Shown: in pieces, positions 1 through 8,844 of the stretch
Layout: every line of letters begins with the position of its first letter
How positions within the stretch are numbered: the stretch's first letter is position 1
Assembly (NCBI GenBank): GCA_015061765.1
Contig: SUVZ01000026.1
Span: 1-18,620, forward strand
Reading direction: 5' to 3'
Origin: Lentisphaerota bacterium
GTDB lineage: Bacteria; Verrucomicrobiota; Kiritimatiellia; RFP12; UBA1067
Length of the DNA: 18,620 nucleotides
Made by a program: the position numbers and the translations under genes
Notes under the pieces: model-generated
Database searches by the model: none
What the model saw: the letters and a program-made list of their open reading frames with translations, nothing else
Told to the model about the DNA's origin: nothing

Positions 1-320
1 TTAGCAAACGCATGATCATACCATTTGAGCGGTGGATAAGCGGCGTGAATGGCAGCCACCTCTTCCGCAGGGAGGGCAAGCCCGCCGCGCAGAAACGCAT
101 TATATGGTTCCTTGCGCCCCATCGCCGCTATCTCGCGTTGTATCACGGCCAACGCATCCTTGCGCGCGACCTCATCGCCCGGGGTGGTGGCGTCGATCGT
201 CGCGACCGCGGCATCGAACGCATCGCACGGACGCGGCCGGAGTGCTTTTTCCGCAGAAGCTCCCGCCGCGCCGACGAATGCACTGGCTGTGCCGAGTGTC
301 ACAAATTCCCGTCTGTTCAT
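1..320 (-). CDS. Tat-exported protein of unknown function, N-terminal part (runs off the window)
   Basis: The visible 106 codons start at the ATG ending at 320 and stay open to the window edge, so the C-terminal part is missing. The N-terminus MNRREFVTLGTASAFVGAAG is a twin-arginine signal: RR followed by E-F, then a small-residue hydrophobic stretch and a likely cleavage site near residue 22 (GASA). The mature start is rich in acidic and basic residues (DEVARKDALAVIQREIAAMGRKEP) and looks like a helical domain. I do not recognise a family. A purine-rich AAAGGG lies about 10 nt upstream of the start. The gap to the stop of the GH101-like gene is only 24 nt, so it is very probably the third gene of that operon. 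Tat export suggests the protein folds, possibly with a cofactor, before leaving the cytoplasm. By context it probably acts on the same glycan, but this is inference. Confidence 0.8.
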   Translation of the reverse strand, partial: MNRREFVTLGTASAFVGAAGASAEKALRPRPCDAFDAAVATIDATTPGDEVARKDALAVIQREIAAMGRKEPYNAFLRGGLALPAEEVAAIHAAYPPLKWYDHAFA

Positions 321-344
321 TCTGGCATTTCCCTTTCGCAAGCG

Positions 345-3002
345 TCATTCCTCGGGGAAAAGCACAACCGCCGTCCCCTTTCGGAGTTCAAGCGTCAGCC
401 GGCCCGCCTCACTATCCGCCTGCACGCTTTCCCCCGACGGCCACGTACGACCGCGAAAAATACGCTCCGACTGCAGGAGCGGCGGCAGCATAAACGTCAA
501 ACGACCGCCGTCCGTCGAATACACGACGAGTTTTCCGTCGGGATAATCGAGAAAATAATTCCCGTTCTCCACCACCGTCCGGCCCCGCTGCGTCACGGTC
601 AGCCGACGATTCGACAACCGCACCTCGGAAAGAACATCCATCGTCCATTCGACACGATAGACAGCGGCATCGACGGTATGCCGGACGGGGCGGAACTTGT
701 TGTACCAAGCGTTCAACATCGTCGTACGCACGAGTTTCGAAAGAAACGTCTCGTCGTCCGCCATGCGATGTCTGCGTATATCCGCAAAATGACCTTCTCC
801 CCACGCTTCCGGATAAACCACGCCGGCGTCTGGAGTGCGCGCTTTCCAGGCATCGTCGAACGAATAGAAATTCATATTACGCACGCTCCATTCGCCGTCG
901 CCGCCGCACAGGACGCGCTGATCTACCGCGACACGGTGGCGCTCGTCGATATTATGGTGGTAGACCATCGGGAAGTAGCCGATCTGATCGACATCGCTCA
1001 ACAGCTCTGTGGTAACGTCCATTCCCTTCTCTCGCCAGTAATCGACGATTCTATCGCACCACTTCATATCATCCTTGTATCCGAGCCCGTGATACGGCGA
1101 AGCGTCTCCGAAAAAGGCATCGATGTGTATCGTCTTCGACTCGAGCAATTCCGGAATCATATCAAGAAGCGCGTCTATGCGCTTGCGCGCGAGCCCGCTA
1201 TTCCATTCTTTCTCATGGTTGATCTGATAACTCTGTTCTCCGTCGAACACTTGATACGGCTGCAGAGAGCCGTCTTTCATCCGGCATATCGCATCCGCAT
1301 CCGCGTACGCCTTCCAGTCGGGGGCGTTCGTGTAGGCATCGTTCATGTTGACATGCAGCGAAACGTCGGCGCCAAGGGAGCGTGCATCGCGGATGAAACG
1401 CCTAAGCGCGAGAAGCGGCGTTTTCTCTTCGGCGTAATCCACATGCTCACCGACCTGCGACCACGACGGGTATTTCGAATCATGTCCATCAAACTGCCAG
1501 CCGCAAAGATAGACGATCTGACGCATACCGCCGGAATAATCGCGCACTTTGGAAATAATCCCCATAGCCTCGTCCATCGTCGTGTAAGGCTTTTTGAGAT
1601 GCTTTCCTTTGAGGCCGATTTTATACACAATGGCATCGTGATAACTGTTCAACCAGCGTCCGTAACGTATGCGCGAGCGCGACTCGCAGTATGCGAAGAG
1701 TTCATCCGGCACGCAATCAATGAAGTCCGCTCCGTGTTTTTTTGCGAGGGCGTAGAGCCGCCGGTTCAAGCGTCGTGTGCCTCTGACGTCATCATTGGCC
1801 GCGACGGAGGCAAGGAGAATGTTCGCCGACGGCTGCTTCGCGCGCACGAGCCGGACAAGATCCTCCATTCGCGCGACGAGAGCGTCATGCGCGACGTCGG
1901 ACACATCCGCAGCCCCCGCCGCCAACGCGACCGTGCGCGCCGCGAATCCGTCAAGGCATCCATTGCGCACGCAGCGCATGGAGTCTGCGAGTGTCGAGCA
2001 TATTGTCTCTGGCCGCCCGACACGGTATTTGAGACCAAGCTGCCATTCATCGTCACGGGTCAGTCCGTATGCCGAGGATTCACAAAGGAAAAACAGATCG
2101 CTCGCGCCGGAAAACGAATTTACCGGCCTGTAGGGAACAAGCTCTCCGTTGAGCCATTCCCAAAAGCGGACATCCACACGGGCTCCCCCCGACTTCGCGT
2201 CGCCAGCGGTAATGATAAGCCGACGACCACGGGAAAGCGATTCGGGCACCATGGCGATTCCCGTGGCCGTCCAGACGGATGTCGCGTAGACGATATTCCC
2301 CATCTTGTCCGTTAGATACGTCCTGTTCGCAGGCACCGGAAGTTTCCTGGCCCTGTACCAATTCTCGTCGACATAGCAACCATGCCAGAGAAGGCCGTCC
2401 ATCTCAGCGAGAGTCTGCATAGTATAAAGGAGTTTTGTGCCGTCCGAATAATGCACGGGACGAGAAAGCTCTTTGGAAAAATCCTCGTTCCACACCGAGA
2501 TTGTCATATTAGTATGCGGATAAGGCCCCGAATATGGCAGTCCGATCCAAAACGCCCCGTCGTAAAATTCGATGCCGTCCGTCGAATACGGCAATACTCT
2601 GTTTTTCTCCGGAACCATCACAAGATCGGCGGAATTGAAAACCTGTATCAGTCCTTCTCTGCCGGAATTCTCAGATCCCGGCGCGCCGCCGGGTTTCGCC
2701 GTTCCCGGCTTGGTCCGCCAACTCGTCGCATAGAGAAGTCCGTTATGAAGACACACGTCGCCTATATGCCCGGACGGACCGTAGGCGCTCGCCCCCTGCG
2801 CCAGAACCTTGCCCGTCCAATCGGTTTTAGTGACGCCATCCGCAAAACCATAATAAATCCCCGTCTCGTCGCACGCTATTCCCTGAAGATGCAGTTTGCT
2901 GTATTTGAAGGGTTGCGTCGTGAAATCTCCAAGCGGAAATTCCGCACCTGCGACTCTATATGCGCAAAGCGCGCCAAAAAGACAAAAAGACAAAACCTTC
3001 AT
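345..3002 (-). CDS. GH101-like endo-alpha-N-acetylgalactosaminidase with N-terminal propeller and degenerate SGNH segment
   Basis: About 885 residues. I chose the ATG at 3002 over the in-frame ATG at 3017 because GGGAG sits 6 nt upstream and the protein then starts with a clean Sec signal (MKVLSFCLFGALCAYRVAGA). Residues ~25-330 look like a beta-propeller (repeated GIYYGFADG, GLLYATSW, GAFWIGLPYSG, GLLWHGCY strands). Residues ~330-435 resemble the second half of an SGNH/GDSL hydrolase, but the GDS serine block is absent and GAAD replaces GTND. From ~445 on it resembles the GH101 catalytic barrel: GWQFDGHDSKYPSW (~501-514), SLHVN (~548), candidate nucleophile D628 in HIDAF and candidate acid/base E666 in TTELL. 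A beta-sandwich tail closes it. GH101 enzymes release core-1 disaccharide from mucin-type O-glycans; the substrate here is inferred. It starts 19 nt after the beta-helix gene, in the same operon. Confidence 0.75.
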   Translation of the reverse strand: MKVLSFCLFGALCAYRVAGAEFPLGDFTTQPFKYSKLHLQGIACDETGIYYGFADGVTKTDWTGKVLAQGASAYGPSGHIGDVCLHNGLLYATSWRTKPGTAKPGGAPGSENSGREGLIQVFNSADLVMVPEKNRVLPYSTDGIEFYDGAFWIGLPYSGPYPHTNMTISVWNEDFSKELSRPVHYSDGTKLLYTMQTLAEMDGLLWHGCYVDENWYRARKLPVPANRTYLTDKMGNIVYATSVWTATGIAMVPESLSRGRRLIITAGDAKSGGARVDVRFWEWLNGELVPYRPVNSFSGASDLFFLCESSAYGLTRDDEWQLGLKYRVGRPETICSTLADSMRCVRNGCLDGFAARTVALAAGAADVSDVAHDALVARMEDLVRLVRAKQPSANILLASVAANDDVRGTRRLNRRLYALAKKHGADFIDCVPDELFAYCESRSRIRYGRWLNSYHDAIVYKIGLKGKHLKKPYTTMDEAMGIISKVRDYSGGMRQIVYLCGWQFDGHDSKYPSWSQVGEHVDYAEEKTPLLALRRFIRDARSLGADVSLHVNMNDAYTNAPDWKAYADADAICRMKDGSLQPYQVFDGEQSYQINHEKEWNSGLARKRIDALLDMIPELLESKTIHIDAFFGDASPYHGLGYKDDMKWCDRIVDYWREKGMDVTTELLSDVDQIGYFPMVYHHNIDERHRVAVDQRVLCGGDGEWSVRNMNFYSFDDAWKARTPDAGVVYPEAWGEGHFADIRRHRMADDETFLSKLVRTTMLNAWYNKFRPVRHTVDAAVYRVEWTMDVLSEVRLSNRRLTVTQRGRTVVENGNYFLDYPDGKLVVYSTDGGRLTFMLPPLLQSERIFRGRTWPSGESVQADSEAGRLTLELRKGTAVVLFPEE

Positions 3003-3021
3003 GGTTAGCTCCCGCATTTCT

Positions 3022-5223
3022 TCATCTGATGCTCAATCTCATACCGGTGTTTCTGACCGCCTTTACATACGTATCCTTCACGAGGATGGTCCAACCTTTC
3101 GGCATTCCCTCGGCGGAGATGTTCTGCGCCCCGGCAATCGAATCGGCCTTAAGCAAGATGAAACCGCTTTTCTCGGGGACATCTTCGACACCCGAAAGCT
3201 CGACGGTCGAATCCGGCGCGAAAGAGACTGCTCCGTCCACGGTAAGCGGAGCCGACTGGCCTGCGGTGTAACTTATGCCGCCAGCGGTGAATCCATCCGC
3301 CACCTTGAGAGTTCCCGCGCCGCCGATCTTCTGCCCCGCGACGAGCGTCCAGCCGGAAATGGCCGTCAGATCAAGAACGCCGTCCTCCACCGTGATGTCG
3401 CCGGTAAAGCTGTGCGCAGCCGCCGTGAGTTTCAGCGTACCGGCACTTTTTTTCACGAGACCGCCGTCTTTCGCCGCTTCCCCGCCGTGCGCGAGAGCGG
3501 CGGGGAACGTCATCGCGTGGCTGGCCTCCAGCACCGCACCGCCCGCGAGAACGGTACAGTCGGACGCCGCGGGAATCCAAGAACTTGTCGCCCATTTCGA
3601 CCTGAGCGTACCGCCATCAAAGCGAAACACGGGCGCGCCCTGAGTCACGCGACCCAAAGTCAAGGTGCCGCCGTTGAGCGCAAACACGCTCTCGCCCGCG
3701 GTGTAGCACTTGACCGTATCGATCAGCACCGAGGATGCGCCGGAAAGCGTGATCGACGCTTTCGAGCCGTCGCCCTGCGCCATCAGGAATGTCGAATTCG
3801 TGCAGATCAGCGCCGTCGAATCGTGGAACGCCAGATGAAGCTGGGCTTGATCCTTCTCGTGCTTCAGCTCATTCGCCTGCAGGCGAAAAAGCGGCGAATT
3901 CGTCACGAAAAACGATGCGCTGGCACCGGCCGCATTCGGCATCCATACGGTATCGTCCCTTGCCACATCGAAGGTCGCGCCGTTGCAGACGACGACATGC
4001 TGCCGGCGCTTCCCTGCATCAAAGTACGTACTTGCCGTATTCATATAATGCGTGTTGTCAATGACGGTTTCCGCATAGCCGTTTGTGTTGCCGGAATTAT
4101 ACACGATCGCGAGCGTGTAAGCCCGCACGCCGGGAATATCTTTATACACGATCGATCCGACAGAACCATATCCGTCGGCGATGCGATAGCCGGAAGGATG
4201 CGACACATCCGCCCACTTGAGGCCGTCAAACACAAGACGGCCGACAGCATTCGACCCTTTCCCGATATAGCAGTAATTGGAGAGTTTAACTTTCGTTCCA
4301 GGTCCGAAAACGACTTCACCGCGACTCTCGTTCGCATAACCGATCTCAAGCTGGCCGTTCAGACTGATTGTGGAATCGACCGCGCGGACAACACCTGCAG
4401 ATCCTGCAACGTTTCCGACATACACCTGATATTTGTTCGTCCAAAACGATCCCGACAGATCCAGTTCACCGCAGGCGCCATTGGCGCCGCCCAGATAGGT
4501 TTTCTCCCCGAAATCCAAAACGGAATTGGTGACGGCAAGCATACCGACGCCGCCGGCCGACTCTCCCAGATAAAGAGCCCCTGTTCTTCCGCTGGTGAAC
4601 ACACTGCCGATCAAAGCGATCGATCCGTTGCTCGGACGCAAGTATCCGCCCGTTATCCGGCAGTCGTCAAAGATGCCGCACCCGCCATTCGCCGTCGAAA
4701 TTATCCCGGACGACTCGAACGACGACTTTGTCGCGGATAAGTAGGCACTCCCCCGACGATTGTTCTTCGGAGCTGTGCTTCCGATTTTGATCGCCTTGTT
4801 AGTCACGGCTACGTTTTCGAGAATCATCCCCGCCTCTATATAATCCGCACCGTATCCAAGTGCCGTAGAGTCGCTCGATAACCACAGAGAACCTCCGTTT
4901 TGCCTGTATATACCCGTATACCCTGCTTTCCCAAGGCGGAAATCACTAAAATAAAAATCGCAGTCCTTTACTTCCAGCCACCCGGAAGCTTTGCATCCCA
5001 GATGAAACCATCTTCCGCCTTCAAGCCGTTCCGACACGTTTGTCGCACCGCAAAGCCCATTGATATACACATTATCATTGTCAGCGTTGGCAGGGAGTTT
5101 GCCGTTGCTCCATTTTGTCGTATCCGTGAAAAGTCCCGGCCCTGTAAACGAACCTGCAAACGAGTAAAGAGGACAGATTAAAGCCGCAAGCGCGGCAATG
5201 CCCGACATGAAATATCGTTTCAT
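3022..5223 (-). CDS. Secreted beta-helix protein with autotransporter-associated repeat, no barrel domain
   Basis: 733 residues from the ATG at 5223, chosen over an upstream in-frame ATG at 5298 because GGAG lies 8 nt before it and a Sec signal (MKRYFMSGIAALAALICPLYSFAG) follows at once. Residues ~217-334 hold five repeats of about 25 residues with a Y-[LVI]-G ... G-x-L/V pattern (LYLGESAGGVGML, TYLGGANGACGEL, VYVGNVAGSAGVV, LEIGYANESRGEV, CYIGKGSNAVGRL), as expected for a right-handed beta-helix. Near residues ~592-618 is an autotransporter-associated beta-strand motif (AGTLKLTAAAHSFTGD then ITVEDGVLDL). The C-terminus ends in GMRLSIR with no 12-strand barrel, no LPXTG and no PEP-CTERM signal, so how it is held at the surface is unclear. 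It is the first gene of the unit that also holds the GH101-like enzyme. It may be a surface adhesin or glycan-binding scaffold; no enzymatic motif was recognised. Confidence 0.8.
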   Translation of the reverse strand: MKRYFMSGIAALAALICPLYSFAGSFTGPGLFTDTTKWSNGKLPANADNDNVYINGLCGATNVSERLEGGRWFHLGCKASGWLEVKDCDFYFSDFRLGKAGYTGIYRQNGGSLWLSSDSTALGYGADYIEAGMILENVAVTNKAIKIGSTAPKNNRRGSAYLSATKSSFESSGIISTANGGCGIFDDCRITGGYLRPSNGSIALIGSVFTSGRTGALYLGESAGGVGMLAVTNSVLDFGEKTYLGGANGACGELDLSGSFWTNKYQVYVGNVAGSAGVVRAVDSTISLNGQLEIGYANESRGEVVFGPGTKVKLSNYCYIGKGSNAVGRLVFDGLKWADVSHPSGYRIADGYGSVGSIVYKDIPGVRAYTLAIVYNSGNTNGYAETVIDNTHYMNTASTYFDAGKRRQHVVVCNGATFDVARDDTVWMPNAAGASASFFVTNSPLFRLQANELKHEKDQAQLHLAFHDSTALICTNSTFLMAQGDGSKASITLSGASSVLIDTVKCYTAGESVFALNGGTLTLGRVTQGAPVFRFDGGTLRSKWATSSWIPAASDCTVLAGGAVLEASHAMTFPAALAHGGEAAKDGGLVKKSAGTLKLTAAAHSFTGDITVEDGVLDLTAISGWTLVAGQKIGGAGTLKVADGFTAGGISYTAGQSAPLTVDGAVSFAPDSTVELSGVEDVPEKSGFILLKADSIAGAQNISAEGMPKGWTILVKDTYVKAVRNTGMRLSIR

Positions 5224-5254
5224 CCTATCGTCTCCATTGGCTTTTTTGCTTATT

Positions 5255-5263
5255 ATTTTAGCA
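5255..5263 (-). promoter_or_regulatory. Extended -10 box of the beta-helix/GH101 operon promoter
   Basis: On the minus strand this reads TGCTAAAAT, an extended -10 (TGn-TAAAAT). The hexamer TAAAAT occupies 5255-5260. A perfect TTGACA lies 20 nt upstream (5281-5286), longer than the usual 17 nt spacer, so the extended -10 may carry the recognition. Transcription would start near 5248, giving a leader of about 25 nt before the ATG at 5223. The placement is supported by the matching geometry at the esterase promoter. Confidence 0.55.
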
Positions 5264-5279
5264 TTAAAGAAAAACGGCC

Positions 5280-5302
5280 ATGTCAATTGACATATCAACT
5301 TT
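5280..5302 (-). promoter_or_regulatory. Operator-like element 1 (AAAGTTGATATGTCAA plus overlapping palindrome)
   Basis: Minus-strand AAAGTTGATATGTCAA (5287-5302) matches 15 of 16 positions of the element at 16070-16085. It overlaps a perfect 14-bp palindrome ATGTCAATTGACAT (5280-5293), giving three successive half-sites (TTGATA, TGTCAA, TTGACA). The element lies between the stop of the second giant paralogue and the beta-helix gene and ends 26 nt upstream of the -10 box, the same spacing as at the esterase promoter. By analogy with GntR/LacI hybrid regulators such as AraR, which bind palindromes of about 16 bp, it is the likely target of the regulator at 16095-17171. Binding itself is inference. 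Confidence 0.65.
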
Positions 5303-8300
5303 TATTTCACGGTGACACGAAGTTTCTGCCGCCCTGCCGATCCGATCGTCACCCGCTTTCCGTCGACCGCGATTCTGCAATTTTCACCGGGAGTGACATC
5401 GAGAGTCACCGTCTTCGTCTTCGGGTCGTACACGGCATCGTGCACGAACGCGTCGCGGCAGTCGGTCACATACGGCGAGCGGTAGAGCCTGTGAAGCGTC
5501 CATTCGATAAAACTCCCCGAATCCATCGCCGGCCAGTCGCGCCACTCTTTTTTTCGCTCGAGCGTCCGAGCCACAAGCGCATCGAGACGGGAGCGGATTT
5601 CGGCGTCCGGCAGGTCGGACCCCATCGACAGGAAGGAGAGCGTCAGGTAGTTCAGGCCGTTCGCCGGCGTTTTCTCCGCGACATACGGGAAATAGTCGCG
5701 GCGCATCTCCCCCCAGCCATACCACTTGTATAGCGAAACCAAATCCTGCGGCGTACCCTGCGACATATCGAAAAGATCGATATCAAGAATACGTGTCGTC
5801 TTGCGCTGGAAAACGGCTCCACCCTCGCCGAAGCCGACAGACATCCTCAGCATATCGATGTTCTCTGCAAGAGCGTTTTCCTTAAAGTACGCAAGCGCCC
5901 TCTGACGCGCGAGAGTAGGACACATGCGTCGCGCCGCACGGTAAAACGCCTGCGCGCGGAAAGGCTCGTCGCCCGCGATTTCAGCAAGACGTGCAAACGA
6001 CATCCAGCAGGAAAACTCGCCGTTCAGCATATCGACCGATCCGCTTCCGCCAAGCTCCAGACAACCGCTGGCGAGAATCCCCCAATCGTCGATAAACAGT
6101 TCGTAACTGGCGACGTGCCGCGAAATCGCGTCCCAGTTGGCCTTGATCAGGCCGCTTTGCCCGAAACGGTCGGCGGCAATCTGCAACGCGTGCGCGATCA
6201 TGCGCACGGTTTCATTCGAATCGCCATAGATCGTCTTCGACCCGTACTGCGGCGGCTCGAATTCGTTGGCCATGCGGCGCGGCGAATCCATGTAGATGGT
6301 ATAGCGCGAGCCGGAAAACGGCTCCTGCCGCCAGGCGACCGCCATTTTGTACTGAAGAACCTCGAGCGGTTCGAGAAGCCGCCAGGCCAATCGACGTCGC
6401 AGCAGCCGGCGGTTCTCCTCCGAATAGATGTACGGGTTCGGCGTGCAGCGGCCCATGCCGAGAAGGATGCCGTGCATGTTGAGATGGGTGGAGGTTCCTT
6501 TTCTCAGACGCCCGAATTTCTGTCCCTTGTGGTTCATCGGCGTCGCTCCGCTCGAATATTTCACGCCCTGCGAAAAATCCTTGTTCGCGGCGGCATCCAC
6601 TTTCGCCTCTCCAACGACATGCGGAAGAAACGACAAATCCGGCTTGAAAAGCGGCGTTGACCATTCTACGATCGAAGAGCCGGGACGAATCCAGAGATTG
6701 CCAGCTCGCGTCACAAGACGCGAATCTTCCGCACCCTCGCCTACTTCAACGATGACATCACCCCGTTCCGTTCCGCGCCCTGCAAGAAGCGTCGCCACGG
6801 GAGGAAGCGCCGCGTACTTTTGCGGCCGAGTTCCCCAATCGTCCCGGCAGAAGAGAAACGAGAATTCATCACGAATTCTTACGCGTTTCGCCTTTTCGTC
6901 GATTTTGAACTTTTCGCGCGAAGCAATCGGATATGCGAACGCGCGCGGCACCCATTCACGGATACGTCCGAGCGTCGCCGAAGGAATCTCGCGCGTCCAT
7001 TTCGTCGTATCAACGAACGCGGAACCGTGTATTCGTGTAGGCACAACGACTCCAACGCTACGATCGGCAGCCTTAATTCGCAGTCCTTCAAGAGATACGC
7101 CCGAGCGCATCACTTCGACTTTCGCAGGCCTCTTCTGCAAAACAAGCAACAGCGGCGAATCACGAAAATCCCCGTTGTAGACAAGAATCCACGGAGCAGA
7201 CATATCCGAAACCGCGATATCTTTGGCCGCCGCCGTCGTAAAATCAGAGATTCTTATCCCGTCTCGTCCGGGAACAGCCACGAAGCTGAACTGGTTGCGC
7301 ATGAACACTTCGATCGTTCCGCGATAAATATCCCATCTTATGCCGGGATACGCGAGGGATGCGTCAATGCGGTAGGCTTTTTCACCTTCGACGGAAACAT
7401 CGCCTCCGAATGCCATCTGATCTATATTGCGGCACACGAAAGTCATCTTGCGGGGAACATCGGGCTTTTCACGGGGAACGTGCATTTCGTACCACGATTC
7501 GCCTTTCGAAACAACAAAACGAGAAGACAGGTTTTCTACAGGCAATTCGCTGCCTCGGTTCCAGCCGAAATGTCCTATGGCGCCTTCACCGACACCTTCG
7601 TACCAGCCTTCCGCATCCGGCTTTTGCATAGCGCGCTCGCGTTCCGGAAGATTCCGGCGGGATAGTTGTCCGATCGCACGGATGAAAAACGCGTCGGGAG
7701 ACTCCTTCCCCGGAACGAGCGATGAACCAATCGTAAGCATATTGTACATCACAACGCCCTTCCCGCAACGACCGGCGACGAGAGCCGGCGTGCCGTCCGC
7801 GAACGACAGCAACGTTTTCGCGCCGTCCTTCGCGCGGATCGTGCGGTAGATGCCGAAAGCGGCGTCGCTCAACCCCGACAGCCACCCTTTACCCGGAACA
7901 ATCCGCTCGCGCCGCGGCAAATCCTCCAGCTCCTCGCGGCCAATTTCGCAGGGCAGAATCGCGTCGATCTCGGGATCACGCACTTCTCCCGCCGCGTACA
8001 GCGGCACTCCGCGCTCCCGTACTGCGGCGACGATGTTCGAAGCGAGTGCAGAATCGGGCCGACAACGGGAATAGACGATTACGTCGGCACGCGAAAGATC
8101 CGTTTCGACATACGCCTTCGCATCGGTGTGCTCCAGCATGATTTCCCGAAACCCGCCGAACTGGGGCTGATCGACCTCGCCCTTCCATCCTTTTATGGGA
8201 TGCGGGACGACATCTTCGTTGTCGAAAGCGAAATAGACAGCAAGTGCGTCTGGCGAACGCGCCGGAGGCGACTTTTTCTCCGCCGGAACGTTGACGAAGC

Positions 8301-8844
8301 GGTCGCCTTTTATCCATCTTGACGAACGCACAGCATCGGAAGATTGCGCGATGCGGAAATTCCTGACCTCGATACCACCTTCTTCGCCGCTTGCCCACGA
8401 TCCCATCCACGCGATGACCTTCGCCTGGAAAACCTTGATCGAACCGTCTCCGAGCGCGAAATCGTTGTCGAGCGACCACGACAACTCCCGCCAGCCTTTG
8501 CCGGAAACGGTGAACGATTTCATACTTTTCGTGAACGCCTCCTTGCCGCGTCTGAACGACAGGGAGACCGTCACGGCGACTTTGCGGCCATTTTCGCTTC
8601 GGACGCTCATCGCCAGACGCGTATTGGTCCACGTCTCCTGATTAAGCGTACCGATCGCGATGCAGCCCGGGTTGGCGACTTTCTTATCGGTCCGTTTCCC
8701 CCGGATGAAAAACGATTCGCGATCGACGGACTCGACGTGCATATCCGCACCGCCGCCGTTGAGACGGAACGGCTGCCAGAACCCGGCCGCGACGGTTTCA
8801 ATCGCGAAAACGCACGCGACGCAAACGAAAAACATCTTTTTCAT
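5302..8844 (-). CDS. Giant secreted protein of unknown family, second tandem paralogue (probable polysaccharide-active enzyme)
   Basis: 1180 residues with a Sec signal (MKKMFFVCVACVFAIETVAA). It aligns over nearly its whole length with the preceding 1185-residue protein. Layout inferred from sequence: an N-terminal beta-sandwich that may bind carbohydrate (~22-170); a Rossmann/glutamine-amidotransferase-like domain (~200-390: ALAVYFAFDNED, ADVIVYSRCRPD, NIVAAVRERGVPLYAAGEV, GKGVVMYNMLTIG) without a recognisable catalytic Cys-His pair; a long beta-sandwich; and a helical C-terminal domain resembling an alpha/alpha toroid. Conserved between the pair: EPLEV-YKMAV, YTIYM, YGDSNETVRMI, DMLN-E, DMSQGTPQDLVSLY, WPAMDSGSFIE, TDCRD. 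These Asp/Glu/Trp-rich blocks look like an active-site cleft. Its ATG overlaps the previous stop (ATGA), so translation is probably coupled. I cannot assign a CAZy family. It is the last gene of the esterase-led operon. Confidence 0.85.
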   Translation of the reverse strand: MKKMFFVCVACVFAIETVAAGFWQPFRLNGGGADMHVESVDRESFFIRGKRTDKKVANPGCIAIGTLNQETWTNTRLAMSVRSENGRKVAVTVSLSFRRGKEAFTKSMKSFTVSGKGWRELSWSLDNDFALGDGSIKVFQAKVIAWMGSWASGEEGGIEVRNFRIAQSSDAVRSSRWIKGDRFVNVPAEKKSPPARSPDALAVYFAFDNEDVVPHPIKGWKGEVDQPQFGGFREIMLEHTDAKAYVETDLSRADVIVYSRCRPDSALASNIVAAVRERGVPLYAAGEVRDPEIDAILPCEIGREELEDLPRRERIVPGKGWLSGLSDAAFGIYRTIRAKDGAKTLLSFADGTPALVAGRCGKGVVMYNMLTIGSSLVPGKESPDAFFIRAIGQLSRRNLPERERAMQKPDAEGWYEGVGEGAIGHFGWNRGSELPVENLSSRFVVSKGESWYEMHVPREKPDVPRKMTFVCRNIDQMAFGGDVSVEGEKAYRIDASLAYPGIRWDIYRGTIEVFMRNQFSFVAVPGRDGIRISDFTTAAAKDIAVSDMSAPWILVYNGDFRDSPLLLVLQKRPAKVEVMRSGVSLEGLRIKAADRSVGVVVPTRIHGSAFVDTTKWTREIPSATLGRIREWVPRAFAYPIASREKFKIDEKAKRVRIRDEFSFLFCRDDWGTRPQKYAALPPVATLLAGRGTERGDVIVEVGEGAEDSRLVTRAGNLWIRPGSSIVEWSTPLFKPDLSFLPHVVGEAKVDAAANKDFSQGVKYSSGATPMNHKGQKFGRLRKGTSTHLNMHGILLGMGRCTPNPYIYSEENRRLLRRRLAWRLLEPLEVLQYKMAVAWRQEPFSGSRYTIYMDSPRRMANEFEPPQYGSKTIYGDSNETVRMIAHALQIAADRFGQSGLIKANWDAISRHVASYELFIDDWGILASGCLELGGSGSVDMLNGEFSCWMSFARLAEIAGDEPFRAQAFYRAARRMCPTLARQRALAYFKENALAENIDMLRMSVGFGEGGAVFQRKTTRILDIDLFDMSQGTPQDLVSLYKWYGWGEMRRDYFPYVAEKTPANGLNYLTLSFLSMGSDLPDAEIRSRLDALVARTLERKKEWRDWPAMDSGSFIEWTLHRLYRSPYVTDCRDAFVHDAVYDPKTKTVTLDVTPGENCRIAVDGKRVTIGSAGRQKLRVTVK

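Noticed and set aside
1341..1360. A TTGACATG sequence resembling half of the operator
   Set aside because: It lies within the GH101-like coding sequence, lacks the second half-site and is not near a promoter.
12..2315. A 767-codon open frame on the plus strand opposite the GH101-like gene
   Set aside because: It is antisense to a gene with a signal peptide, catalytic motifs and ribosome-binding site. Its product is Arg/His-rich without domains, as expected from the mirrored codon bias of GC-rich DNA.
2896..4740. A 614-codon plus-strand frame across the GH101-like and beta-helix genes
   Set aside because: It spans two real minus-strand genes and their junction, has no ribosome-binding site or recognisable domain, and shows the same Arg-rich shadow composition.
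5224..5301. A terminator between the second giant paralogue and the beta-helix gene
   Set aside because: The only strong symmetry is the loopless operator palindrome. The T/A runs are not preceded by a GC-rich stem.
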